Assembly: GCA_016110215.1 (NCBI GenBank)
Contig: JADWQD010000007.1
Location: forward strand, 496,001 to 560,000
Length of the DNA stretch: 64,000 nucleotides
DNA from: Capronia americana
Taxonomy: Eukaryota > Ascomycota > Eurotiomycetes > Chaetothyriales > Herpotrichiellaceae
Direction of reading: 5' to 3'
How positions within the stretch are numbered: position 1 is the first letter of the stretch; each line of letters opens with the position of its first letter. Position numbers and translations under genes: made by a program. A model generated the notes under the pieces. The model worked only from the letters and a program-made list of their open reading frames with translations, did no database searches and was not told the origin of the DNA. This document shows positions 1 through 13,508 of this stretch, in pieces.

Positions 1-43
1 AACCTTCCTCCATATCTATGCCAGTCCAGCTACTCCATATACT

Positions 44-65
44 AGGCACATCTCGTTCCGTGACA
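44..65. repeat. 22-bp LTR-end-like repeat, copy 1
   Basis: This 22-mer matches 192-213 at 19 of 22 positions, and all three differences are A/G transitions. It ends in ACA, as many LTR 3' ends do. It may mark the end of a solo or nested LTR; that is inference. Confidence 0.4.
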
Positions 66-191
66 CGCACCGCCGAAAACCCTAGTTATATATAGCTAAT
101 TATATATAGCCGTATAACTTATACGGATATATTACCTAATTAGGGTAAGGCTTAGCAAAGCCCTATTCCTAATCCGGTTATTTTATAGGCT

Positions 192-213
192 AGGCGCGTC
201 TCGTTCCGTAACA
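192..213. repeat. 22-bp LTR-end-like repeat, copy 2
   Basis: Partner of 44-65, with start points 148 bp apart. It also ends in ACA. The transition-only differences fit RIP acting unequally on two copies. Confidence 0.4.
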
Positions 214-3200
214 AGCGTTATAGTTATTTTAATCGCGTTATTCGCTATATAGTCCCTAAATATAACCGCTTAGCCCGGACTCTACCGCTCACTATCCCTC
301 TATAAAGTCTAGAAGGGATCTCTACCCTTTAAGACCTTATTACTCTCCGGGTAAATAATTCTTATATTATATATTAGGAAGAGTTATAGCCTATAAAAGA
401 TTCCTATTTAGTACCTTCCTATAAGCGGAATATTAAAGAGTAAGATATACTCCTACTAACTATCGCTATTATTCTAGCTACTAATAGGCTAAATATAGTG
501 TTACTATTTAAGATAGGTAAAGATATATATACTAGTACTCTAAAGGCCATTACACTAAATAGTTTAGTTTCACTAAGTTTTATTTCTAATATAGCTATTA
601 AATAACTAACGAGACCGAGTAGGAAATCTACTACTAAACTTATATTAATAATCTTAATATTCTCTTTTAATATAACCCGGTTACTTTTCGCTACGCTATT
701 ACCTTCGCTGAATATTATTACGGTTATCTTAGTAAAGTTAGGCGTCCGGCGGCTCTAAGGATAGAATAGTACCTAGATTAAAAGATCTAGTAGCGATATA
801 TATCTAAATATATTTTAGAATATATCGCGAGTCTAAATATTAAGAATTACTTTCTATATCTATATTTATTATACTCTATAGTACTCTTTTCGGAGTCCGG
901 TCTTTAGTACTATCTAGAAGATATCTATAATACTTCTAAGCCGCACCGCGTATAAAAGTATTAATATTCGCTAGATCGGAGCCTAAATTATAGGTTTAAG
1001 CCTCTTGATACTGCTAGGCGAAAGCGGTCTCGCCCCTTAGGACCTAGTTATAAATTAGGGCCTAAGCGGTATATCTCTAAAGATATAGACGACTGTAAAT
1101 TTATTAATACCTCAGCCCTAGATTTTTATTCTAACCCTACTAACGGAATTTAAACGCTATTAGTAATTAATAGTTCCACTTTATAGTGTATATTATAAGC
1201 GGATAGTGTTTAGGACGCGGGTAATAACTACTTTAGTATTAATAGTTTATTATTATCTTTATTAAGTGGCCTATTTAAAGTAATACCTAAAGCTTAAAAG
1301 GACTATCTCTCTCTAAGGGCCACCCCGTTAGAGGCTACCGCCGCTATAATATCAATTAACCTAGAGATTATCTATTAAGGGCGACCAGCGCTAGATATCG
1401 ATGAGATTAAAGTAGTTAACCTTATAAGCCCTTATAATAAGTCCGGTGAGCGGTTTCTAATACTTACCCGACCCTATAGTGCGTATTAAATACTAGTAGC
1501 TATAGTATAATATACCTAATTAAGATTATAAGCGACTTATCTATTAATACTCTAAATATTTTAGACTTTTAAGGGACTATATAGAACGAAATTTCCGGCC
1601 TTAATCTAACTCTAGATACGAAAATAAAGGTTTCTATAGAGGTCGGCGATAATTATAAAATACTAGTCTTAAATCTAAGTCCTCTTACCGCTATATTACC
1701 TAGAGCTAAGGTAGTATAATTATATACTAATATTTAAGATTTAAGTTATAGTTAACCCGCTACTATAGATCTAGAAGATAATTAGTAGAAGATTAAGAAA
1801 TTACTAGGTAAATATTAGATTAGTAGATAAGTCTAATATTTAGTAAAGTAGTTTAGTTATTTAAATAATAAAAGTATCTAGAAACCTCTAGAAAATATTT
1901 ATCTTAATAATATTACGGTATTTAAGGCGCTATATTACTATAAATCCTAGGGGTTTAGATATTATATTATCTAAATAGATAAAAATATTTTACTTACTTT
2001 ACTTTTTAATTACCTTAGGACCTAATTTAATACTCCCGCCTTAGGCTAGTCTTTTTAAAGACTATTTAGGGAGTAATACTAATTAGAAATCGCTACTAAC
2101 CTAATCTATATTATTATAAATTAAATATAATAGTATAGTACTATAATTAATATCTCGGTATAGTAAAAAACTATATATAATAAAATAATCTCTAGGTTCT
2201 TTAATTCCTATTATAAATATAGCCCACCTATAACCTTTATTAACTATTTAGTTATACTCTAGTATTATCTATTATTCTTATTTATAAATATAAAGACTTA
2301 ACCCTTTAACTTTAAGGTAAAACTTTTTAGAGATAATAAAGTACCGCGAGATAATATCCTATTATATACTTAGAATAAGAAGGAAATTAGAACTATTAAG
2401 CCTAAAGAAGAAAGATTTAATATACCTAAATAAAGGGAGATAAGATTAAAACTAGTCGACTAACTTTATATCTTAAAAGACTAGACTTAAATAGAATATA
2501 TAGTTTATTAAGAGGCCGAAGAGAAAGGGAGACGATTAGAATATAAAGCTTTCTATAGCCCGAATAGATATAGAATAGCTATAGTTAATTCTAACTTTAG
2601 CTCCTCTAGAGTAGGGAGGACTTTATCTAATCTCTAAAAGTAGCTTCTAATATAGCCTATAAGGCGATTTACTATATTAGAATAGTCCTAAATCTAATTT
2701 TAAAGCTGCTAAATAAAGTTATATTAGCGATAGGCTTCTTCTTTTATAAGTTATTTATATTTTAATTTTACTATCGCCTTATTTTTCTACTAATATAGCT
2801 TATAGAAAAGGTAAATATTATTATTTTTAAGCTATTTAATTTTTATACTAAAGCTAATTTTAGAATATTAAAGCTATATATATTATTAAATAGTATCTCT
2901 TTAATTATTAATATTTCTTTCTATATTAAGATAATAAAATTTAAAGTATTTACTAAGATTAATAAAATAGCCTTAAATATCTTATTTACTTCTTTATATA
3001 ATTCTCTATAGGCGCCGATAAAGTAATTACTTATATTTTTTAAAAAAAGCTTAGTTAGCCTACTTTAAACTTTATCTTTAACTATATCTATAATTATAAT
3101 AACTTAGTTAACCTTACTAGATACTAAAGGGAAACTATCTTCTTTAGACCTCTTTAAGCCGTATAAAATAAATTTCTATCTATATAAATTAGATACTTTT

Positions 3201-5096
3201 AGCTTAAGACGAACCTATAACGAGACTACTTTAATTCCTAATTTATTCTCTTAAAATAAAATTAGCTCTAGCCTCCTATAGAGAGTTATTTTATATATTA
3301 ATATATTTTAAAAGAAGCTCTCGATATTTATCTCTTAATTTATATTATTTAAGGTTATTAAGTCTTATATTAACTATTTTAAGGAGGTCTTACTATTTAG
3401 CTAAATAAGTAAATTTCTATATAAATAGGAGAGGCCCTAGGAAGATCTTAATTCTTATTTATTTAAAATTAGGACTCTAGATAAAGGGTTTTATTTTAAG
3501 GATATAAGAATCTTAAAAAATTTTAAAGGGTTAGTAATTTAGGCTCTCTTATTAATTAGATTATAAGATTATATAATAACTAAAGTCTAAGGTAATAAGC
3601 TAGTATAATAGTTTAAAATAGGGCTTATAAGCTAGGAATTATAAGTATAATTTCTCTAGAGGCTTAGGTTTATCTAGAAGGCTTTATTATAAGCCTTTTA
3701 TAATATATATATATAGTAAACTAGAGGCTATAGGATAAGGAAACTTATTTAGAGCTATATCTCTAATTATATAATTATTAATTTTACTAAAAGAAATTTA
3801 TATATTACTACTTAAGGTATTTATCTTAGTAATCGCTTTATCTTAGACTCTACCTTATTTAAGATATTACTTTTATATATAGCGTTATTAAGGAGTAGTA
3901 TTAATATTTCGCTATCTAAATAAGAGTTATTATAGATATCTATTCCTAATTTAATATATCCGTTATTATAATAGTAGTAGGGTTAGGGTTCTTAGTAGAA
4001 AGGAATATAAGGATCTAGTTTAGGATTAGAGCCTAACTAGAATATCTAATTATATAAATAACTAAGATAACCCTTAAGACGACTTTAGATAGGTATTCTC
4101 GGCTTATAGGGTCTTATAGCCTATTAGAGGCGTTATAAAGAGACTAAAGCTTATATAATAAAGTTCTTATATTATATTACTAAATAGAGTATAGTACTTA
4201 CCCTTATATTTCTAAGTAGGGTACCTAATTCTAGGCACCTCTAAAGGCGGTTAGACTTACGGGATAAAAATATATCTATTAAAGAGAGGGGCTCTATATA
4301 AGTCCTAGGTGAGTTAAACCCCGTAATAAGTCTCTTAATAGCGACTAGCACTAGTATTAGTACTAATATTAGCTCCGGCTCTAGCTCCGGCTTTAGCTCT
4401 ATATACTTATCTCTATTAAATTTTAAGCTTTCTTTATTCTATAATAAATCTCGGATTTAGGAGTACTAACTAAGTTAAAGAAGTATTATAGCTATCGCCA
4501 CTCTACTATAGCTATACTTAAACTAAGTCTCTAGTAAGAATCCCTTATATTTACGGCGCTATCTAATAGCCCTCTAAAGTTAAAATACTAGCTTCAGAAG
4601 AGGTCCTAATTATTAGTCTATAAAACTAATTATAGCGGATAAAGGTGAATCGAAAGTATATAACCGTCTTAAGGATAGTAGTCTAAATAAAAGACGGAGT
4701 AATACTCCTATTATTAAAGACTTAAGCCTTAATAATATTATTTACTATAGCCTTAATACTATTCTAGCCCTATAGCAGCTAAAGAAAAGTAAAGGTTAGG
4801 GTTAAATTTTCGAGGATAGATTAGAAATCCGGGATTGAGCTACTAAAGGAACGGGTCGAGAAAAGAGCGGCTTAGGTCTTAAGGATACTAGCGAAGCCTT
4901 AATATATAACGCCGTTAATAAAGAGTTCGACTAGGAACCCCGAGATAATATAGCTAAGGGTGTTAGGAACCTTAGTTACTAGTAAGAAGAGTATTATATA
5001 AATATAGTAGTGTATTTATATCTCCTATTTAGAGATAAGCTAAAGGGTAAATAAGATTATACTATAAATTATAAATTCCCTTATAACCTAATAAAA

Positions 5097-5195
5097 CTAA
5101 TTTATAAAGGGCTTTATATTCTAAAGGAGCTAATTTATAAAGGGCTTTATATCTTAAATAAGCTAATTTATAAAGAGCCTTATAACCTAAACTAA
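5097..5195. repeat. 33-bp tandem repeat, three units
   Basis: Three consecutive 33-bp units begin at 5097, 5130 and 5163. Each starts ctaatttataaag and is followed by a variant of ggctttatat; the third is the most diverged. Part of another unit may lie just upstream, around 5070-5096. A 33-bp period keeps reading phase, so this may be a relic of an 11-residue protein repeat in a decayed element. Confidence 0.7.
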
Positions 5196-8011
5196 GTCGC
5201 TATATTTATTATATTAAGCTTATACTTTAAAATAGGCGGGCTAATCTATATAGTAAATATCTTAAATTTAGTAGTAACTAATACTAATTATAATAATAAT
5301 AATTATAGCGAGAGCTCCTTTAGCGCCTTACTACTTAGTTAAATCTACTCTAGTAAGTTAAGGGAGCGGTAAGAAGAAAATAATATTTTATAAGGCGCTT
5401 ATCTATATACTAATAAGCTAAAGAAGCCTTTACTATTATAATAAATCTAAGAGAGTTTAGGAAATATAGTAATAATAGAGTATTACTATAATAAATATAG
5501 TAATAAGAAACTATTTAAATATAACTAAAATTATATTATTAAAGATTAAGTATATCGGCTTATTAGGTGAGTCTAATACTAAAGTAATATAAAAAAATAG
5601 AATATAGAAGATAATACTATAGAATTTAAATATAGCGGATAGTAGATAAGTAAAGATTAGACTAATATAAAGTAGGGTTATAGCCGCTATAAAGAATAGA
5701 AGGGTATTATAAGGGTCTTAATAGACTAAGGTTTAAGTAATTAGGCTAGCTTTATTAAAAGTATATAATAGTAAGAAGGCGCTATTAAAGCTAATACTTT
5801 ATATTCCGCTCCGCTAACTACTTAAGAAATTATTATATATACCTTAACGCTATAAGATAATATAGCTACCCTTTTATATATTAATATACCTACTATAAAT
5901 AGCTATAGTATAGATAAATAAATTACTTTAATAGATTTTAAAAGGATAGTCTAGTATTTATTCTTCTATTATAAGACTTTAATAATTTATAGTTTTATTA
6001 TTAATAAAGACTAGAGAGGTAATTCTCGCGGCGTTATAATCTTAGAGATAGTAAAATATAATATCTTTAGAGTTAAAAGGTTAATAGTATTTAGTATAAA
6101 TACTATAAATATATTTACTTAGCTTAATATAGATTTAGCTAGTATCTCTTAAGTAAAGTATATCCTTATATCTAAGTAGAAGTATAGGCGAATCACTATA
6201 ATAAACTAAGCTATAGATTTATAGCTCCCTTAGTAGATTAATAAATCGATATTAAGAAGATTACTAGCTATAAAAGATAAATAATAAGTCGGAGCCCTTA
6301 AAGAAGAGATTAATATTAAGATATCTAAAGCCTCGCCTTCTCTATACGCGAGTATAGATAACGCTTAGTATTTCGGAAATACTTAGTACTTATAATACTA
6401 GAATATTATTAATATTTACCGCGATTATTTAGCGGAAGAAGCTTAGTAATAAAAGATATAAGAGACTTAGAAGAAGTATACTAAATAAATAGAGATATTT
6501 AGAGAAGATAAAAATTTAATTAGGAGGCTATAGTAAAGTAGATCCTATATAATTTTAGTTAAAATAACTTTTATCCTTCCGGCTCTTTATACTTCTAATA
6601 GAAGTTATAGGGGAAATTCCCGCCGCTTTAGAAGTCTCTCCTTTTATAAATAAGCTTTTTAGTCTACTCTTAGAGTAGAATTTAATAAAGTATTTATAGC
6701 GGTATATATTAATAACTTACTTATAGATAGCTCTATCATTAATAGCCTAAAACCTTCGCGGGAGCTAACTAAATCTAATACTAGCTTCTAAATACTAATA
6801 TTCCCCCTAACTAAACTAATACTAGACTAAGTTAATATATAATTATAAAGATAGTTATATTACCCGCTATAGGAATATAGGTGATATTACTTATACTCTC
6901 CTTACTTAGATACTCTTAGTCCTAAAGGCTAAACTTTAACTAAAGGTATCTAGTATAACGGAGATAAAGAGTATATATAAAAGATTAGTAAGGCTAGCTA
7001 TATAATATATAGGATAATAATCCTATATTTTAATTAGCTAGATCTTAGTATAAGGCTATATCCCTTTTACTTTTATTCTATATATAGCGCTAGTATTTAG
7101 TAGTTAGAGAGATATATACTATAATTTTATTTAACTAATTTAATAGTAATTTCTATATATAGAGAGTAACTATAGAGTACCTATAATTTAGGTAAGGCCT
7201 CCTAGCTCTAGCCGTTAACTAGAGCGTCCTCTAGATTAGATAGTGGGAGGGTAGTTTAGTTAGAGTATTAAGCTGAGTATAAGAGAGCCTATATAAGCCT
7301 ATCTACTACTAGAGTCCCTTACCTATAGCCTATAGTCGCGCCCTAGTTTACTAGCTAGCTTATCTATCTTATTTCTTTAGTAATTAACGCCTTATAAGCT
7401 AAAATCTTCTTTTAACTTTCTTAAATAGCTCTATATATTTTTAACTAAACTTTTTAAAGGTTTTAGGGTAATACTTCTTAAGGTTTTAGTATAACTCTCG
7501 TATTATTTAGATAAATAATTCTAGTTCCGCTCTAGAATAGCCTAATAGGTCAACTTATTAGGGTATTTAGTGTCCTATTAGAACTAAACCCTTAAAGCTA
7601 TAGAGCTTATAAGGACTTATCTATATTAATTAGCCTAATATCTTACTTATAAAGTAGTATATAACTATTCTATATATAGCTAAGAATATAGACTTTAGTC
7701 TTAGTACTACTATACTAACTTTATTTACTTCTTATAGCTACTCTTCTTAACTATTTATATATTACTATAATATAATATAAAGATATTCTATAAGAGTACC
7801 TATTCTAAAATATTATTTTAATAATATCTCTATAATTTTACCGCCTAAAAAGTACTAAAAAAGGGTACTAAATAAGCTAGAAATACTATTATAAGAAGTA
7901 ACGCGCCTAGACGCGTCTATAGTAGTAGTCGCGTCTAAGCCTATAGTTATAGTAAGGGCTCTCTACTAAGAACCTACTACTTTACCACTAATACTAGTTA
8001 AATTTAAGGAT

Positions 8012-8135
8012 CTTTTTTTTTTTTTTTTAAATTCTCTACTTCTAGAAGCTACTTAAAGCTTATATTAAAGATTCTATAAACTATTAAATAAGATAGAGAA
8101 AACCCTCTTAGGAAATAAAACCTACCCTCTTTAGT
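8012..8135. repeat. Direct repeat with poly-T, heavily RIPed copy
   Basis: A poly-T run is followed by about 105 bp that aligns to 13239-13342 with an offset of 5208 bp. Differences are almost all transitions, and this copy usually carries the A or T. Similarity stops on both sides, so the unit is about 125 bp. It could be part of the terminal repeats of a 5.2-kb element, or a shared internal segment. Confidence 0.75.
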
Positions 8136-11103
8136 TCCTATTAGTTTTACTTTATACTAAGTATTTATAAGCCTTTATAAGTAGCGCTAAATTATCCTTT
8201 AAGCCTCTAGGCTTTCCTCTCTTCTTTTCTTTTCCCTTTAGTTATAATTAGTTATAACCCGTCTCCCTTTAAGGGAGTAGGGTTCTAGGGGTATTAGGGT
8301 CACGGGCCTCCCCTCTAAAGTTATTTAAAAGTTTTTAAGTACTCTTTAATTATAATAAGTTATAACTTTTCTCTAGTAGTAGAGTAAAGCTAGAGTAAGG
8401 CTAGAATAAAGTATAGTTAAAGTAAATATAAAGTAAATTATTAATAAATTATAAGTAAATTATAAAGTAAGTAGTAAATAAAAAAAAAGTAAAAGATAAA
8501 TAAATAGTTAGTAAATATTATAATTTTTATCTTTTACTTTAACTCTTATATTATAGTTATAAGTAATTATAATTAATTTTATATAGATTCTTTAATATAA
8601 GTATATACTTATATCTCTTTTTTATTTTTCTTATATCTTTTTTTATACTATATTTTTTATCTTTTTTCTTTTTTATTTATAATCTTTTATAACTATTATA
8701 CTATATAAAGATTCTTATAAATACTTTAATAACTATATTTATATAATTCTTTAAGTATATACTCTTAGTAAACTTTTTAAATTACTAGATTACTAATAGT
8801 TATAAAGACTTTTAATAATATTATAAATATTCTAAATTAGCGCGACTCTTAAGATAAATATCTCTTTTAAACTATTATTTCTACTAATAAGTACTTTTTA
8901 TAATTATTTATAACTATACTAACCCCCTTAATAAAACTCTAAGCTTTTAAAGATAAAATATACTTAATTTAAATTAAGAGAGACTATAATAATCTATATT
9001 TATATTATCTCTTTTATAATTATTTATAACTAACTTATTAACTTATATTAAATATACTAGCTAATATAGTAAATTTAAAATTTATATATTCTTTAATAGT
9101 ATAAAGTATAGTAGTAAGCTAGCTTATCTCTTTATAATTTATTATAATCTACTAATTTTATTTTAACTTATACTTACTATATTTAGTAATTTAAGAAAGT
9201 TAACTATACTTTTACTATTAAATATAAGTTTTACTTCTTTATAACTTATTATAACTATATTAACTCTTTTAGTAATAACTAAGAAAGTCTTAGCTTATAA
9301 AGCTTAGAAGATTACTAAAGAGGTACTTTATAAAGCTTAAGAAACTATTATAATTACTTATAACTCTTTATAAACTTTTAAAATTATTAAATCTACTCCT
9401 AAAGTTAAAGCTAAAGTTAAGTCTATTTTTAAGTTAGTTATAACTAGTTTTAACTCGACTATAAAGTATTTCGTTTATTAATAAGTTAACGCTTATAAAC
9501 TTAGAGACCTCTTAAATTAAGTAGTTATATAAGGTTTTAAATAGTTTTTATAAAGTTCTAGTATTATATATACTAGTAAAAAGTAAAGTAACTAATTATA
9601 ATAGTTTATAACTAAGTAAATAAATATTTTAGGCTATAAGCTTTATTACTTATATCTTTTAGTAAAAACTTATAATCTTAAGTAAGTAGATAAGTTAGTA
9701 AGTAATAAGCTAATATTTTAGCTAAAGTACTATATATAATATAATTAACTTTCTTTAATAAAACCTTCCTTAAACTTCTATAACTACTTATAACCGTCTT
9801 AAATAAGATAAGGGCTAGCTAGTTAGCCTACCCTTCGCGCTTATACCTAAGGCCGAGTTTAAGACTAAATTAGGGGAGGAGATTTATTTACTATAACTAG
9901 ATTACTACTACCTTAGCCTCCGCTAAGGTTTTAATAAGTTTTTAATAGTTACTCTAATACTATAAGCTATAGAGAGGTACTCGCCTTTCTTATTAATTAG
10001 AATAATATTAAATAATATACTTTATAGTTTATTATAACTATTTATAACTATATATAGAGAGGAATCCTAAAACTCTTCTTTTATAGAGAAAGGTATTAAG
10101 TTTAATCTTTTTTATATAAATCTAAGTTATTATTAAGCTTAATACTTTTAGAAAGGTTATATATAGTTTCTTTAAGTTATACCTCTTTATAAGGAGCGCT
10201 AAGAGTCTTCTATATATAGGAATAGGCTTAATATATTAGGACTACCTTAGGTCCTATACTACTTAAGAGTACTCTTATTAGGTCTTCTTCTAAGGCTTTA
10301 ATTATATTATTACTAAACCTCTTAGATCCTATTATAGTATCTTAGAGCGGAATTAATTAGGGAAGTACTACTATAGCTACTAGAGCTTTAGTATTATTAA
10401 GGTCGCCCTTTATTATAATATCTATTATCTTATCTTAAGGTATTATAATTAGATTTTACTATACTTCTTTCTTATAAATTAACCGGTTAGGGAGTAGTAT
10501 ATCTATAATAAGAGTACTATAAGCCGTTTTTTAATATTAAGGTAGATTAAGGGAACCCTTAACTCTCTCTTAAGGGTTAGGCCCTCTACCGCCTTATATA
10601 CTCCGGTTATATATTATAGCCCCCGGTTTTATATAACCTCTAACTTCTTATTAATTAACTTTTATATTTAGTCTTAGTAATAAGTATAGTAAATAATAAT
10701 AATTATATTATCTTATAGTATTTATATTAAATAGATTAATAATTAATAAATATCTTTCTTTATTATATTAGTAAACTTAGATATAAGTTATATATATACT
10801 CTACTATTTTCCTTTTAATATAATTTTATTATCTTTAGTTTATTAAAGTATTTCTATATTCTATCTTTATTTAGTTTTTATTATTATAAACTATTTTTAA
10901 TTATTTTAAGCTATCTTATCTTACTAAATATAGTAAATAAGTATAAGTTTATTATATTATCGACTTATTCTAGTTATAGTAAGTTAAGCGAGACCGCTAA
11001 GATCGCTACCGTAATTAAAAATAACCCCCTACTCCCTAGGATATAATAACTTCTATTTAGAATATCTAATAAGGTAAGGAAGAAATATATAGTGAACTAG
11101 GCT

Positions 11104-11229
11104 AAGCGTAATAAGGAAGCCGAGCGTAATAAGGAACCCGAGCGTAATAAGGAACCCGAGTGTAATAAGGAACCCGAGTGTAATAAGGAACCCGAGCGTA
11201 ATAAGAAACCTAAGCGTAATAAGGAAGTT
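11104..11229. repeat. 18-bp minisatellite, seven units
   Basis: Seven head-to-tail 18-bp units with consensus gagcgtaataaggaaccc run from 11104 to 11229. Read on the plus strand in the phase of the units, each encodes a six-residue Glu/Arg/Asn/Lys/Pro-type repeat without stops, although stops are common around it. It is a probable relic of a charged, repetitive segment of a transposon protein. Confidence 0.85.
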
Positions 11230-13217
11230 AAATCTAAGAAATAGAGAAAAGGACTTAGACTAATATACTTATTAATAGGCCTTATATAAATTATAACTAA
11301 CTAAGATAGTCGCTCTAGTTATAGCGTTTCTACTTAATAAATCCTATAGTATTAACTCTTTAATATCTAGCTATAATATTCTAGAATATACCGGTATCCT
11401 CTTTAGAGTAAGTAAGTATAAAAAGGGGTTATATTTTATTAATAAATAAAGTATATATAATCTAAGAGATTTTTACTATAGTTAGATACTAGTACTATTT
11501 TCTCTAGAGAGAGTCTCTTATTACTTAAATATAGTTATAAGGGCGAATTAGAAATTCCTCCTCCTTATTATCTTCTTTAAGGATCTAAAGAAAATCTTTA
11601 TAGGCCCTCTTAAACTCCTATTTATTCTCCCTTATTCCTTCTTTATTAAGATTATTAAGCTTATATCTAGATAGCTAGAAGAGTAAATATTATATTTTCT
11701 TAGGTAAAATATAGCTTTACTTAATATCTATAATACCTATAATATTATATTTTTTATCTATAAAGAAATTACTTTTATATAAGTCTATAAATTAAAAGAT
11801 AAGCGGCTTTTACTATAATAATATATTCCTAAATCTTAAGTATAGTGCCTATAGAGCGACGATAGTAGCTATCTAACCTTTTAAGTTAAGTTTACTATAG
11901 GCTATATTTAGTTAATATATTAACCGCTAATTATAGTAGTTTAAGAGATTAAGGAGGTATAAGTTGAAAGATAAGTAATAGTAGTCTTAAGGGATTTATA
12001 TCTAGATACCTTTATTTTTAAGTATAGCTAAGCCCCTTATTAATAGTTAATTACTAAAACTTACTTCTCTAGAGTTATAAATAGTAAAGGAGCTAATCCT
12101 AGATAGCGGGCGCGATAAGTCGAGAAGTATCCCTTATAAACTCCGGAAAAGTATTCTTTAATCTTCTATAATAGGACGCTTTACTATAGAGAGTATTCGC
12201 CCTTACTCTTCTTTAAAGAACTTTATTAATAGATAGCCGCTCTTTAGTGAGAAATAACTTTAATAGAGAATAAATAGCCGGAAATATAGTTTTTAAAAGA
12301 TCTATAATTAGTAATATTTTAGAGATATTAACGCCTACTAGTATTAGGGTATATACTCTAAAGCTAAGAACTATTATCTATAAGTTTATTAATTATTAAA
12401 ATAAGTATTTACTTATATATAGGCCGCCTAAAAGTCTAAATCCCTATAGATATAGAATAGAAACGCGAGAGTAATTCTGAGATAGGTAAGTAAATAAAGC
12501 GGCCTTATAATAAAGCTTTTCGTTTATTAGTATAGTTATATATAGACTACCTAGCCGGTAAGGGAAAGGGCACCTAATTAGTACTCGTCGTGTATACTAG
12601 TTACTAATAAGAATAGGGATATAGAGGTTAAATATCCTCTTATCTAGCTACTAGGATCTTTCTATAACTCTATATATCTAGTATAATCTTAAGTTTAGAT
12701 ATTAAGTAATAATTACTTTAATAGTAGGTATTTTATTTTTAATATACTTAGAAAATTCCTTTCTTAACTAATCCTATTCTATATATATTAGTATATTATT
12801 ATCTTTTTCCTTAAGCTCTTATATTAGTTTTTCCTATTTACATCCCTCTTCTATCTCGTTTATTTAATCGTCTAGCTATAATAGTATATCGATAAGTTAA
12901 CGCAAGTAGTATAGGCTAAAGGATAGGTATAGGGTGAAAATAATTAAAAGGTAGTTAAATACGGCAGCCTTAGTTATATATTCACTTAGATATAGAATTA
13001 TTAAGATTATTATTTTAGAAACGGACGGATTATAAAGTTATTAGGGCCTTAGTTAGGAAGGTATAATGAGAGAATTAATAAAACTAATCCTTTACCGGTT
13101 TCCTAAGTGCCCTTAAGTGCTAAGGTCATAACGGATATTAGCGGTACAGGGGGATAGGATAATAGTGAAGCTTAACCTAGACTAACTAATTTAGGAGAAA
13201 GGGAACTTTTATAACTA

Positions 13218-13342
13218 TTTTTTTTTTTTTTTTTTTATATTCTCTACTCCTAGAAGCTACTTAAAGCTTATGTCGGGGATTCTATAAACTATTAAATAGA
13301 GCAGGGAAAACCCTCCCGAGGAATAAAACCTGCCCCCTACTT
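13218..13342. repeat. Direct repeat with poly-T, mildly RIPed copy
   Basis: Partner of 8012-8135. This copy keeps several CpA/TpG sites and C/G residues that are T/A in the other copy, for example tgtcgggg against tattaaag. It lies at the very edge of the AT-rich island, next to unmutated genic DNA. Confidence 0.75.
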
Positions 13343-13508
13343 TTATGACTATTATATTAGCTTAAATCGAGTGCTAAGTTATAGATACTATAGGCTAGGG
13401 CAGATAAATTAGCAACTATAGGCGGGTGCCGGGAACGGGGCCCCCTGGCCCAGATTATGGGCGCGATTATAATCCGTTGCACCGTGCTCAGTCACGTGCA
13501 GGAGCATC

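Larger units (their letters stand above)
1..13400. repeat. RIP-mutated AT-rich repeat island (decayed transposons)
   Basis: The whole interval is A/T-rich and built from TA-rich words. CpA and TpG dinucleotides are nearly absent while TpA is very common, the expected footprint of repeat-induced point mutation acting on CpA on both strands. Because ATG contains TpG, start codons have been removed almost everywhere, and TAA/TAG stops are frequent in all frames; no ATG-started frame of 60 codons is seen. Composition changes sharply to ordinary genic sequence at about 13.40-13.44 kb. Remaining structure (LTR-like short repeats, two tandem repeats and a 125-bp direct repeat pair) indicates nested transposable elements, probably LTR retrotransposons, but no reverse transcriptase or transposase motif could be read with confidence. 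The interval continues past the left window edge. Confidence 0.9.
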
